From Motacilla alba alba (lineage: Eukaryota > Chordata > Aves > Passeriformes > Motacillidae): a stretch of 64,000 nucleotides of DNA. Location of the stretch: NCBI RefSeq assembly GCF_015832195.1, contig NC_052045.1:1488001-1552000 (forward strand), written 5' to 3'. Under the pieces are notes generated by a model, which saw nothing but the letters and a program-made list of their open reading frames with translations, searched no databases and was not told the origin of the DNA. The position numbers and the translations under genes are program-made. The number at the start of each line of letters is the position of its first letter. Position 1 is the stretch's first letter. Shown one piece after another: positions 37,185-48,666 of this stretch.

Positions 37185-39166
37185 GCAACACCAAGTTCCT
37201 GCAGACTGCAGCTCTCAGCCAGGGATAAGCAGCTGGGGGCAGGAGTTTCAGGATTTTTGGGATTTTTTACCCCTTCAGCACAAATTGCACACAGGTGGCT
37301 CCAAAAGCACTCAGCAGTGTCTCTCTCCCCCTGCGAGGCTGGCTGTTATTCCACTGAGACATTCTCATTGTTGTGATTGGCTTGTCAAGCCTTCACATTC
37401 CTAATTTCTCAGTTTTGATGACTAGATCTTTGCTATAATACTAAGAACAGTGCAGGAAGTGAGTGAAGGACTGACAGTCTTTCATTTTTTGAGACACAAA
37501 ATAAGACTTTCCTGTCTACAAGTCAATCCTGTTTTATTCTTAGCTTCTCTGGAGCACACTTCCTCAGACAAGAACCAAACTCTTTTGTCAAAGACATAAA
37601 TACTGTAGCAACACTGTTCAAACCCTTCCTTCTCGGCTTGTGGCAGCAGATTGCAATTTGCCTGGTGGCATTAAAGTTCTAAAAGTTTTTGTTTAAGAAG
37701 TTGCCATCGAGTAAAAAAAAATTAAAAATCTATAATTTAAATTACATAGAATTCCTGATATTCTCCTGAGGCAATTAGTAATCCAAACATAAGCAACAGC
37801 TACTATGTAACATTTTCAGTCAACATCAAGCGAGATTAAGAAGATATTTCTTAAAACAGTGAAACAGAAAATTACATTTTACACTGGAGTTTGATTGATG
37901 ATAAAGAAGAAATATTTTCTATTCCTTGCACAAAACAGGCTGAAACACAAATATTAATACTATCTAAGACTTCAGTGGGGCTAAATAATTCATAAAAGTT
38001 AATTGAATTTTGTTGGTTGGAAAGGGGATGAGATTGATTCAGCAGCGAGACAGATGAGATAATCCCCCTCAGCCTCTGATATGAGGATTGCCCTTTTCCA
38101 GGACCTCCTCCAATTTGTTCCCTAATTACCCAGGGAGCAGTCAGCAAACAGCCCAGGGGGACTCCTAAGAGCTGCTGACCCCAGAATTCCCCGAGTCTGC
38201 CACAGGGGAGAGGGGAGTCAGCACCACTTGCAATGGTTAATTGGTACATCTTTAGTGAGAGGCACTTCTTCTCAGGTAAACATTTTCCTGACCCCTCCAA
38301 CCACCAAGAGCTGTTTAAAATGTTCTTTATGTTTTGCATACTCCAGTTATTTTGCATTGTCCACTTGCATGCTAATCTGTAATTCACTTTACCCTGCAGT
38401 ACAGCACTCCAGAAACACAAACGCAGGAAATTTAAAGGAATCTGATGAACAGATCAAATAATGCTCAGCGAGCTGAGGGAAATCAAAACTCCCCCCAGTC
38501 TAAAAACCTAAGAAGAAAGAAAATTTGTGTCACTGATGTGAAGAATTTACCCCCGTGCTGGTGTCAGTACCTCCCACCACTCAGACTATGACGGAGGTAT
38601 AAAAGCAACTTAACTTTCATGCACAATTTCAATGCTATTGATTAAATAAAAGCTCTGATTTGCAGGAAGAAACTGTAGCAGTGAGAATTGTTGAGGAAGA
38701 ACAGAAAATTACAGTCTGGAAACCATGATTATTTCAACTATCTCATCTACAGATTAAGGAAATTTATTTTGGTCCTCTCCTACCTAAATCCCCAGTTCAA
38801 ATCCTGAACTGTAGGCACTCATTCACTTGGTGGAATACTGCAGCCTGGTGAACACTCTAAACCCAGAGTATTAAAAAAGGTCAAAATAATATTAAATGTG
38901 GGGCTTTGCAAAATTAAAGACGAGTCTTTCCAAGCAGTGCCTGGGCTGAGCTCCCAGAGCAAGGCAGAGGAATTCCTGCTGGGGATGCTTTGCCCTCAGC
39001 AGGATTGTGCTCCAGGGGAGAGCTGGCACCACGACTTGTGATGAAATTTAGTGAGAAGAGAAGCAGCTAAATATTCATTAACAGCAGTAATGATTACAGA
39101 AGCAAAACGAAAGGGAGAGCACGGTGCAGCAATCCTCCCTCTGTGCAGCTGATCAGGAGGAAAAGA
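37185..39166. other. Unique non-coding sequence, about 2 kb
   Basis: No repeat or exon was recognised. A minus-strand frame of 182 codons (37872-38420) has no domain or splice-supported structure and is probably chance in AT-balanced sequence. Confidence 0.5.
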
Positions 39167-39172
39167 GGAGAG

Positions 39173-39818
39173 TGTTAATATAATATTTTTGTGAAAATCC
39201 TTTTGTTAGGATTTTCTTCTCCTGAGAAGCTGAGGAGCCTCAGGAACAAAATGTAAACAACAACACTCTGCTGCTGTGGAATGCAACAGGTGTTTTCTTG
39301 ATGAGTTCATGTTAAGTGTTTTTACTTAATAACTAATCAAAAATGCAACTAAATCAAACTCTAAAAATCACAAGCCTTTGTTATTCATTCCATTCTATTC
39401 TCGTTTAACCTTCTAATGCATATTTCTCTCTATTCTTTTAATATAATTTTAATGTAACATTTTAAATGTATTATATATCATAGTATATGATACATAATAT
39501 ATAATACATAATATATAATACATATATTTATATAATATATATTATATTATAATATCTAATTATATATTATATTATATATAATATAATATATTATTATATA
39601 TAACTATATATAATATTATATATAATATTATATATAATATACAATATAAATATTATATTATATATAATATATAATGTTATGTTGTATATTATATATAATA
39701 TACAATATAAATATAATATAATATATATAATATAATATAATATAATATATATTATATCTAAAATGTAAAACAAAATTTCGCATCACTTCCCTCATCCTAC
39801 ATGCCCAACAAAACCACA
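39173..39818 (+). mobile_element. Solo LTR (family A, copy 1) with 6-bp TSD
   Basis: The LTR begins TGTTAATATA, ends AAAACCACA, and is flanked by GGAGAG on both sides (39167-39172 and 39819-39824). This is a perfect 6-bp target duplication, as expected for class II (ERVK-like) elements. Shared blocks with copies at 46286-46685 and 48190-48660 include TTTTCTTCTCCTGAGAAGCT, CTGCTGTGGAATGCAACAGG, the run after TTATTCATTCC, and CTTCCCTCATCCT near the end. About 290 bp of TA repeat has replaced the short TA seed and AATAAA seen in the sister copies, so this copy has lost the canonical polyadenylation signal. No viral genes are present. Confidence 0.85.
39466..39759. repeat. TA-rich array within the LTR
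   Basis: About 290 bp of ATATAATATA-type repeats with few C or G. The left edge keeps TTATATATCATAGTATATGA, closely matching the seed ATATATATCATAGTATAATA in the minus-strand copy at 46286-46685. The array therefore grew from an LTR-internal seed after insertion. Confidence 0.9.
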
Positions 39819-39930
39819 GGAGAGCACAAAGGAGGCGTGCTGGGGTCCCCCAGGTCCCTCAGGGGTGTGCCAGGGCTCCTGGCCCATGCCTCAGGGACAG
39901 CTCCCAGGCCCCCAGCTGCCCAGGAGTGGG

Positions 39931-39965
39931 TTATTTTGGGTTATTTCGGGTTATTTCGGGTTATT
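39931..39965 (+). repeat. 10-bp tandem repeat (TTATTTCGGG)
   Basis: Three copies of TTATTTtGGG/TTATTTCGGG plus a partial fourth. It is not telomeric, since the unit is not TTAGGG. Confidence 0.9.
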
Positions 39966-40344
39966 CTCCCAGCCCTTCTCCAGCAGGCGGGCACACAAAC
40001 ACAAGCATGCAGCTTGGCACAGGCTGCTTGGGTGATTTTGAGCCTCCTCTTGCAGCTCTGAGCCAGCAGCACCACACCAGGGCAGCTTTAGGAGAGCCAG
40101 ATATCACAGATATTTTCAGCAAATAGGCTGAAACAAACAGGTAAACGTGCTTCTTCACCCAAAATGTCTGAAATATGAACACACTGAGCCTAACCTGTTT
40201 ATTTTATTATCTGTTCAAAAGGCCTCTGAAAGGACAGAAGAACAAATTTACTGGTATGAGGATGGAAGCTGATAGAGTGACAGGGACTCTGCTCGTTCAC
40301 AGGAGAGGCTTTTCTATTTCAAAAACTCTGGCCATAAACAAGCA

Positions 40345-40475
40345 AATGATATATAGCTATTATAGATTATTATACCATTAATAACCATTATATATAAGAT
40401 AATTAACACATTATTTATATTATATATGAAATTAGATATAATTAATCATATGGATATCATGAATATATATCTGAT
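40345..40475. repeat. AT-rich low-complexity tract
   Basis: AT-rich, partly palindromic sequence rich in TATATA, ATTATA and TTAAT, without a clear period. Confidence 0.7.
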
Positions 40476-41614
40476 TACATGTTCTTACCATGGAAGAGTT
40501 AAATCTTATTAGATCTGTGTCCCACTCATCCTCTGCTTTTAAATCACAGCAGAGCAGCCACACAAAACAAAGACTTCAGGCTGTTTCCAAGGTGATAAAT
40601 CAAGAGGCAGTATTACATGTGGCAATAAGTTCACATTGCAGTTATTCAAGCATTAAAATCTTCTTTGCTGGAGGATCTGCAAACCCCTTCCCTCTCATGC
40701 CCCCCTACCTTTCTGGTTTTTTTCAGATGAAGGATTATGCAAGGTAAGAAAACACAGGTAGGTGTTTGTACTGGCAGGAGTAGAAGAGGCACCTAAATGC
40801 ACAGACAAACCCCTTTTTTCTTTTTTTTTTTTATCAAAAGTACTTTTTATACTGCTTTATTTATTTATTTTTTCTTTTCTGGCTGCTTATGTCCTGAGCA
40901 ATTGCTTTTATGAGCACAAAGTGCTGTTTTTAGTGGAAGTCTGGAGGGGCCTGCACAAGAACATTAAGCAGGGTTGTGACCCAAGAGACTGGAGCTTTGA
41001 TCCAGTAATGAGATCATCAGAAATACTCCCAGCCGTGCTGCAGATGTGCTGCACAATAAAACAGAACTAACTACAGCATCGAGAAATGCAGATCTAGAAC
41101 AGCCACGCACACAAAGTAGCTGGGGAACAGAAGGGTGAGGAAATAAAGGCTGCAAAACGACTTTCACTCCAAGGACTGAATGATTATTGCAATTTCAGCT
41201 CCAAAAATACAAACTGCATCAGTCATTTGCATTACAAATATTATCTTGATATCAGCAGTACAAAACCCAGATCAGAAGGAAAAATGGAGCTTTCAAAATC
41301 CAGGAAGATTAGATGGGATCTAATCACCTATGAAATACTTCACTGAACTACACCATGAGGGAAACACAGGTCTAGTTTTTACCAGAGAACATATTAGTTT
41401 CACTCTTAGTTAAGAAAGTCATCAGGCAGCAGGTGAATTCTGCTACACTTCTTGTCTCCACAGTAGGAGGATTTTCAGGCTCTAAACTGTGTGAAGGATG
41501 GAGAAGGGGCTGTCAATACAGGGACTGCTTCCACTGGGACAATGGGAACTGCATTGATCTGTGCAGCAATTCCTTAGGGACAGCTCCCATGGCCAGCCAC
41601 AGCTGCTGATCTCT

Positions 41615-41698
41615 TATTGGAACCCTCTTTGGGGGGAACCCATCACTTACTGGAACCCTGTTTGGGGGGAACCCATCACTTACTGGAACCCTGATTAT
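41615..41698 (+). repeat. 33-bp tandem repeat, about 2.5 copies
   Basis: GGAACCCT begins at 41619, 41652 and 41685, a period of exactly 33 bp. The copies contain a GGGGGGAACCCATCACTTAC block. Since 33 is divisible by three, a frame crossing the repeat encodes a repeated Tyr-Trp-Asn-Pro-containing peptide; I regard this as accidental. Confidence 0.92.
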
Positions 41699-44600
41699 CC
41701 CAAGCTGCACCTCGCCCAAGAGAGCCTCCTCATCCGTGTCCCCTCATCAATTATCACTTAATAAGAAGTGTTACTCATCTTTAAATGTTCAGCACTGGAC
41801 AGAGACAAACTCTGACATTAGCATAATGAAGTCTAATGTCTCAATAAAGGGCAGGAGTCAATAACTGCCATGAGCCATGTCCTGTATGCAGCCAGTCCTC
41901 TCTAATTCCCAGGGGAGACACAATCAAAGGATTACAGGGCTCAGAGGTGTTTAAAAGGTGTTTCAATTAAAATCTGCAAGTGAAACAGAGTCATTTAGGT
42001 TGCTTTGAAGCCAGGATCTGAATATTGTTTTCTGCCAATTGCTGGTCAGCAGTTCTGCTTCTGATTTTATCTGAAAACTATGAAGAGAAAGGATTTCAAT
42101 GCTCAGTCACTCAGAGCTGCTCCCCCTGCTCTGTGTGCCAGACAAGCCTGCTCAGACAGACTTGTGTTTCACTAGGGTACAGCATCATCTGCTCTATCCT
42201 TAGCCCAGATTTTTAAAGCCACTTTAATTAGTGGAGTTTAAGGAAGGTTCATCTGTTCTAAAATTTATACCTGAGCTGCTTGCATCGCAGGCTGTCCGTA
42301 ATTATTGAGGCTTTTTTAAAGAGCTGTAGCTTCTGTTTCCTATTGTCTGAATTCAAAAGAACAAATGTTATGTCAGAAACACTAATATTTATGATCACAG
42401 AAGTTTGATGCACATAATAAAAAGTAGTATTGCATGAAATACCAGCAGTTAATGCAGATTGCTTCTTTTTAGGGGTGAAAAAATAAGGAAGTCACATGCA
42501 GACATGCATTCAGCAACACTCCAGAAAAGTTCAGTGTCTCTGCTGCTCTGCACAGTAAAAGATCACTCACCAAGCACAGGGAAAGGGGAAGAATGAAATG
42601 TGGCCTGGCCACAAAACTGTGCCTAAAGCAGCTTGGACACACTCCAGTGTCCAGGACCCAGGCTGAAACTGCTCCAGCCCTGAAATCCTGACCACTCAAC
42701 AGAGAAACAGATTCAATTAGCAAATAATGCTTCTCTTCCTCATTTCCCAGCTCGTGTCTGGAGAACACAGCCAGGAGCTGCTGCAGGAGAGCCTGTGCAG
42801 GGACAGGAGCTCACAGCACTCCCTGGGGTCTGGAACACCCAGCAGTGAGCCAGCCTGGTAACTCAGGAATAAACAAAGCTTTCGAGCCATCCTTTCCCAA
42901 AAGCTAACACCACTAACACCAGGTGAGTGGTTTGTAGACCAGAATTAAATGGCTCATATCTGCTAGCACCCACATTCATCCCAGGTCTCTGCACACAGCA
43001 GTAAATGAACATGGAAAGCTTTGTTAAAATTATTTCAGCCAACACCTCAAGGGGAGGCAATGAGAAAACAATGGTGTGTGACTGCAAGTCCTGTTTTACT
43101 CAGTGTGATCAGACCACTCTTGCCTGGCATATCCAGGGCCTAGATTTAATTCTTCCAGTAAAAACATTTCAGTTTGGCCCTTCTCCCTCCCAGGAAACTC
43201 AAATCACCCCTTTCAGCCTGCACTTTGGTGTTTCCAGTCTAGGAAGTGGAGGAGGAGCTGAAAGACACCAGAACTCTTTTCTCCAGCATGACTGTTTTAG
43301 CTGTGGAACCATCACATCATTTATTCATTTTGTCTTTTTAAGCATTTTGCACAAAAACTGAACAGCCCAGCTGAAGGCACTGCAATATTTCCTTCCCTAC
43401 ACATGTGTACAGGAAAACTTCCTTTTCCAAAACTGCCTTCTAATTCAGCAGAATTGTCTGGAATCCATAAACACAAACGTAGAGATAGATACAACAGTGC
43501 TCCCCACCACCTGTACCTGGAGTTTGATTTCAGCTTTAATGTTCCAGTCATGTAGGTGTCTGCCTTCAGCAGTCAAAGTCTAAAGCTTTTATCAAGATAA
43601 CCAACCCGTGAGTTTTGCACTGTGACATCTGAGAAAAACATTATGTCTCATACTTCCTGGAAGAAAAATGATTTCCATTAAGTCAGGTGTACAATAGTTA
43701 TAAAAGCACAGTCTAATACTGTTAAAGAAATACTTTGACATCCTGCTGATAAGATCATTCTACCCTTGCAGAATGTCAACAGCTAATCATATTCTTTATC
43801 TGCACAGATATTATACTGAGAAATTGACTTTGCCATCTGGCTCTCCAGAATTTTTATCAGGTCTTTTTAATTAGGTTCAAATCATTGATTTCCATTGTTC
43901 CCCTGCTCCCGTGTTCCTCAGACTGAATCCATTTGCAGTGCACTGCAGCGTTCTCGAGTGGAACCTAAAATGAATGGGATTTTCCCACAGGTTTTCACAC
44001 TTTACATCTGCTAGCAAAAGTCCTGTCATGCTTGCTTAGTGGTGCATATAATTCAATTTTTGTTTTATTAAGATATGAGGATGACCAATCTAATAGCAAC
44101 AGAAAATAAAATTAAAAAGTCAAATCAAACAACCTTAAAAACTCCGTGTGAGAAATGGGCCCAAGGCTCACAAATTAAAGACATCTGCAAGGAGTCTGGG
44201 AGGTTGGGTTGCTCTAATTGTGATGAACATAATGAAATCAGAGTTGTAAAGACTTTCATAGGACACATTTCTGTGTTAGATTGGGTTTTCTGGTCTGCTG
44301 CAATGCTGAAGCCATTCGTGTGGCATTGCAAGGTGAGAATAACTTTATAATGTTTTACATTGCTGTACACCTGACATGCAGATGCTGCAAATTTCAGTTC
44401 TCAGAGCAGAAGCTCCTGCAAGACTATTGATTTGAAACCCTACACAAAACAGTAATTAAACTCTAAAGTAACTTTGGTCATGCTAATCTATGAGGAAGAC
44501 ACTCTTCTGGGTAAGAAATGTCTTTAGGAATTTGCATTCAGAAGGAAAATTGAAGACAAGTCCCTAAATAATTGAAGACTAATTTGATTTTCAAAGTATG

Positions 44601-46279
44601 CAAAAATCCAGATCTGAAATTCCCTCAGAATTTAATGGATGGACGGGCTTGGATAGAGACCATAACCTTCGTTTTGGTTAAAAAAACAACCAAACAAAGC
44701 CAAACCATCACAAGAAAGCAAGCAAACACACACCCACCACACCTTGGTGATACAATTTAAAAGCTGAACAGCGAGGTTAACATCTTCTGCTCATTTCCTT
44801 CATTAATCATTTAAAAATTTATGTGTTCCAGACATAAAATACAGCAAGTCCTTTGGGAAGGAGATCAAAGCACTAATTCGGGGTCCACACAACAAGGCTG
44901 TCAAAGGTTGAATCTAAAATGACAAGACACAGCAAAACTCCTCCAAATGTCACTCCCAGGCACTGAACTCACATTTAAAGTTCAGATATTTCCCAGACTC
45001 TCTGGGCTTTCTCACTGCCAACCAGAGAAACTTCGGGTGGGAGCCTGCCAGGCTGTGTCTGCTCAGGGCCACAGCTGAAACTGGAAGGATTTAGCACTGG
45101 AACAACATTATTTCCCTTTTCCCCCCTAAAAGAGAGGGCAAAATATACACCAGGGATAGCAGGATGTGTCTTTCTCTTGATGCAAACAGAACTTTCATTA
45201 TGGGCACAGAAGTCAGCTCAGGTACTGGAGAGTACTTGGAAATTCAGCCTGCAAAGTATTTCTCTGCAGAGCGCCTGGAATCAAACGGGAGCTGCCTTCT
45301 GCTGAGGAAATTACAACCCTTGGAAAAATCTTACTCTGAGGCTGTGCTAACCCCACACCCTCTCAATAATGTATCAATAGCAGAGTTTACTTCAAAACAA
45401 ATCACAGGACCTGCCGAGCAGCAAACCCCAGGCATGGGGATGAAAATATGGTGATGTTCTGCAATTAAAGCCAACCAGCACACGGGGCTGGCCATGGGCT
45501 TGGAAGGGGAAGCAGAAGGTGCAGGAACACTTTCCCCAGGTTTTAATTATCTTCCACTGATTGGAGTTGTACGTCTGGGCACTTTCATTGAGGCATTTGC
45601 TTGGAGATCAGAGTAAGAAATGTAGAAAGAAAAAGCAGGAGGATGTTTGGTTGGCTGTTTTCCCCCAAAATTAAGCTGCCTCACCTGTAATTCTCCTGCT
45701 CTTACACTTAAAAGAAACAAAACACAAAAATCCCAGATACCACTCTCAGTCTTTTGGGGGTTTTTGTTTGTTTTTCTCATTTCAAGAGATACTCCTGTAA
45801 AATTCAAATATAAATTAGAATTTATAAAATGTGAATTATTCCCTCAAGTCTCTGAACAGCAATTACATCATAAGCTTGACACCATGCTGAAACCTCCAGT
45901 TCCTGTCTCTCATTGTAAATATTTCTCACTTGCTTTCTTATGTTTTTCATGGGGATCCAGACACAGCAGATACTTCATAGGGTAATATTATTCTTCTACT
46001 GGTTCCTCTTATGACATTGTTATGAATAAAGTTCTCTCATTTATAATCCCTGTTCACTCGGTTCTTTTCACAGCTACAAGTGTTATTTCTTACTCTGGAG
46101 GTTACTCAGCCACTCTGAAATACTTCAGTGATTTTTTTTTTAATTGATCAGAGAGGTTTTGATGATTTGTTGTTAAATGACTCTGACTCTGCCTCCTGCT
46201 GTGGCTGTACATTTGGGTATCTGGCATTTTCTGTGCTGTGAGGAGCTCCCTTGCAGGGGCTGGCCCTCAGAGCAGTACT
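41699..46279. other. Unique non-coding sequence, about 4.6 kb
   Basis: Unique sequence without recognised transposons. The part at 44040-44350 is a repeat-poor stretch with a 91-codon plus-strand frame that ends near a possible donor site (AAG|GTGAGA at 44329-44337). No acceptor was identified and the peptide is unfamiliar. A 118-codon frame at 43005-43361 and a 112-codon frame at 45647-45985 are also unremarkable. Confidence 0.5.
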
Positions 46280-46285
46280 CACATC

Positions 46286-46685
46286 TGTGGTGTTCAGGGC
46301 AGCCAGGATAAGGGTGAGAGATGGAGAAATCTTGACTCCATCTTTCAGAAGGCTGGTTTATTATACTATGATATATATTATACTAAAAAAAAAAAAAATT
46401 CACACTAAAACTATACCAAAAAACCAGAGAGAAAAATACATCAAGAGACAAGACAAGAATAAAAAAAAAATGTATAATAAAAGCTTGTGACTCCCAGAGA
46501 GTCTGACCCAGCTGCCTCCTTGAGTGGTCATTGAGTGAAACCACCTCACACTGACCAATCGAGGAAGCACCCGCTGCATTCCACACTACAGATAATAATT
46601 ATTTACATCGTGAAGCTGAGACCTCCCAGCTTCTCAAGAGAAGAAAACCCTGACAAAAGGCTTTCCATAAAATACCATACCTCCA
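46286..46685 (-). mobile_element. Solo LTR (family A, copy 2), minus strand
   Basis: On the minus strand the LTR begins TGGAGGTATGG and ends GAACACCACA. The flanking sequences are CACATC (46280-46285) and CACGTC (46686-46691) on the plus strand. They match at five of six positions, and the difference is a CpG to TpG/CpA-type transition, as expected for an old 6-bp target duplication. Blocks shared with the other copies include GGGTTTTCTTCTC-TGAGAAGCT, GTGGAATGCA, TCTCTGGGAGTCACAA and the TA seed followed by AATAAA (as TTTATT at 46357-46362). A short poly-A block (46385-46397, plus strand) is internal. Confidence 0.82.
46357..46362 (-). terminator. LTR polyadenylation signal AATAAA (minus strand)
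   Basis: TTTATT on the plus strand is AATAAA in LTR sense. It lies just after the TA seed, the position at which copy 1 has expanded TA repeat instead. Confidence 0.45.
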
Positions 46686-46691
46686 CACGTC

Positions 46692-47254
46692 CCCGAGGTG
46701 CAGCAAGCTCAGGAGGGCTGGGGATTGATGAACTCGGGGTGCAAATGCTGTGGCAGGTTTGTGCTTTAACACGGAGCTCCGAGAGCCCTGGAGGAGCCTG
46801 CGGAGCATTCCTGGCTCAGTTCAGCCTCTCCCGGGCTGGCCAAAGCAGGGCCACCTCAGCACAGCTCCCCTCCTCAGCTTCCTCAGCCATCTCCCCCTTC
46901 CTCCCCAGTCTGCCTGTGTTGGAGTCAGTGAAACCCAGCCCCACAAAGCCCTGGAGGATTTGTGCCCAGCGGAGAGCAAGAGCCAAGTGCTCTCCTGCAG
47001 CCACTTCTCCTCAAGGTGGGAGGAGGAAGAGCCAGGCTCTCATCTGCTACAGAGCTTTCTCTGCTGGGAGGAAATCAATCCCAGGGGTGATGGCTTCTCA
47101 ATTACCCCTTCAATGCATTTTCAGTTTTCCTGCTTTTCCCACAGTTTACCTCCTCCCTCATGGCTAAGCCACTGCCCAGACACTCACAGGAGGGAGAAAC
47201 CTTTCCACGGGGTATTTGGAGCAACCCAAACAGTTTCATTTTAGTCTGAAGAGG
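46692..47254. other. GC-rich unique block with overlapping frames
   Basis: This block is GC-rich (noticeably above the window average) and keeps two overlapping plus-strand frames open (46535-47167, 210 codons, and 46750-47244, 164 codons). The first begins inside the LTR, which argues against it being a gene. A segment 46909-47015 has a pyrimidine-rich acceptor (CTTCCTCCCCAG) and an AAG|GTGGGA donor-like end, but is weaker than the segment at 29831. No product was recognised. Confidence 0.35.
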
Positions 47255-47446
47255 TTGTGAACTAGTAATAATTATCATAAATTATCATTTAAGAACTATA
47301 CCATGAAAGAACTATATAGATATAAAAATATAAAAATAAATATAAAATTATATAAATATATATATAAAACTATATATTTGTATGTAAATATATAAATAAA
47401 TATAAAAATAAAAATAAAAATAAATAAATAAATAAATATAAAAGGA
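47255..47446. repeat. AT-rich and (AAAT)n simple repeat
   Basis: A TATAAAA-rich tract grading into (AAAT)n/(AAATA)n at 47395-47440. It lies between the two oppositely oriented family A LTRs. Confidence 0.9.
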
Positions 47447-48183
47447 CACAACTGTTACCTCTCCCGTGGTTCTTTTCTCTCCCCTGTGATGAAAACTCTG
47501 CTGCTGATGAAGAGATGAAGCCACAAACGAGGGGGATGACTGACAGAGCCCTTTCTTCTGCAGCCCCCCAGTGAGGAGCCGTGTGCCAGGCCAGGCTGAG
47601 CCCCCACACCTGGGCACAGGTACAGCTGGCACCTCCGAGCCCCCCTGGGAGCCACAGCTCACTGTTCCAGACCCCACCAGCACAGCAGAGCTACTGTTCT
47701 GTGCCAATATACTGAATATTGATCATGAAAAAAATCATTTAAAAATCATTTTTAAAATCCCTTCTGCACAGAAGCCAAACAATGAATTCTTCAGTGGCCA
47801 GCTGCAGAGTTCTCTAAAGATATCCAGTGCTTTCTTGGTGATTTTGCTGAAACTTTTCCTGTTTGTATTTTTCTTTTTAACCAGCAGTTCTCACTCCCAG
47901 AAGCCCCAAAGCTCAGTAACTCCCATTTGCTGCCTCTGAGCTCCACATGCAGCCCCTTGCTGGCCGAGTCCGCACTGCCAAGGAAGAAAAACCAGGAATA
48001 CTTGAGAGGAATGGCAGATTGGTCTTTCCAAACCAGCTGTGGGCCTGCTGGCAGATAAAGCCAGCACTGGGAGATAAAAGAAACAATGGAACAATGGGAA
48101 GGATTCCACTGACTGGTGAATGGAAAAAGAGATTTGCCTTTACAAATAAACTGCAGGTTTGCTGATAAATGAAATTAGACATT
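47447..48183. other. Unique spacer between two family A LTRs
   Basis: About 740 bp of mixed unique sequence. Frames of up to 122 codons are open on the plus strand without recognisable features. The segment 48000-48180 contains near-repeats of the phrase AATTGGTCTTTCCAAA / GATTTGCCTTTACAAA with similar flanks (CAGCTGTGGGCCTGCTGGCAGATAAA and AAACTGCAGGTTTGCTGATAAA), about 115 bp apart. Confidence 0.5.
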
Positions 48184-48189
48184 GGAAGG

Positions 48190-48660
48190 TGAAAGAAACA
48201 CTGGGGAAGAAAAACGCCTACATTCCAGAAGAATTAAAAATTAAAAGGTGGGAGGTTTAGAGGGAAATCTTTGGTATCAGGAGTTCTGGGAAGTCTGAAC
48301 CTCTCGAGTACCTCAGAAATGGGGGAAAACCCCTAAATTCCATAAGAATTAAAACCAATTATTATCTGCTGCTGTGAAATGCAACAGGCGCATCTTTGAT
48401 TGGTTATTCAGTAAAAACACTTAACAAGGACCAATCAAAGATGCAGCTGGTCTTGGACTCTCTGGGAGTCACAAAATTTTGATATTCATTTTATTCTATT
48501 TTTGTTTAACTTTCTGATATTTTTTCTTTTTATTTTTTTAGTATAGTTTTAGTTTAACATTTTTAATATCATATATATGATAATATAATAAATCAACCTT
48601 CTGAAAAATGAAGCCAAGGTTCTCGTCTCTTCCCTCATCCTGACTGCCCTGCAAAAACCA
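48190..48660 (+). mobile_element. Solo LTR (family A, copy 3), divergent left part
   Basis: From about 48355 rightward the sequence follows the other family A copies: ATTATCTGCTGCTGTGAAAT, GCAACAGGCGCATC, TCTCTGGGAGTCACAAAATT, the TA seed, AATAAA (48587-48592), and CTTCCCTCATCCTGACTGCC. The left 165 bp does not match them and instead contains GGGAAATCTTTGG, GTTCTGGGAAGTCTGAACCT and CTCGAGTACCTCAG, which I associate with another songbird LTR type. The flanks GGAAGG (48184-48189) and GAAAGG (48661-48666) agree at five of six positions and would serve as the target duplication if the LTR starts TGAAAGAAAC. The left end is less certain than the right. Confidence 0.7.
48587..48592 (+). terminator. 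LTR polyadenylation signal AATAAA
   Basis: AATAAA directly after the TA seed in copy 3, in the same position as in copy 2. Confidence 0.45.
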
Positions 48661-48666
48661 GAAAGG

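Larger units (their letters stand above)
39825..41610. other. Non-coding sequence with small simple repeats
   Basis: Includes the 10-bp repeat at 39931-39965 and an AT-rich tract at 40370-40475, annotated separately, and T-rich runs at 40809-40870. The rest is unique and no exon was recognised. Confidence 0.5.

Noticed and set aside
37872..38420. 182-codon minus-strand frame
   Set aside because: No domain, no homologous neighbour and no splice-supported structure; length is within chance for a 64-kb six-frame scan.
39931..39965. Possible interstitial telomere repeat
   Set aside because: The unit is TTATTTCGGG, not TTAGGG, and there are fewer than four copies.
43870..43890. tRNA-like B-box sequence (GGTTCAAATC)
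   Set aside because: No A box at the right distance and no cloverleaf pairing around it.
46535..47167. 210-codon plus-strand frame
   Set aside because: It begins inside the minus-strand LTR and continues into GC-rich unique DNA, where two overlapping frames are open. No recognisable product.
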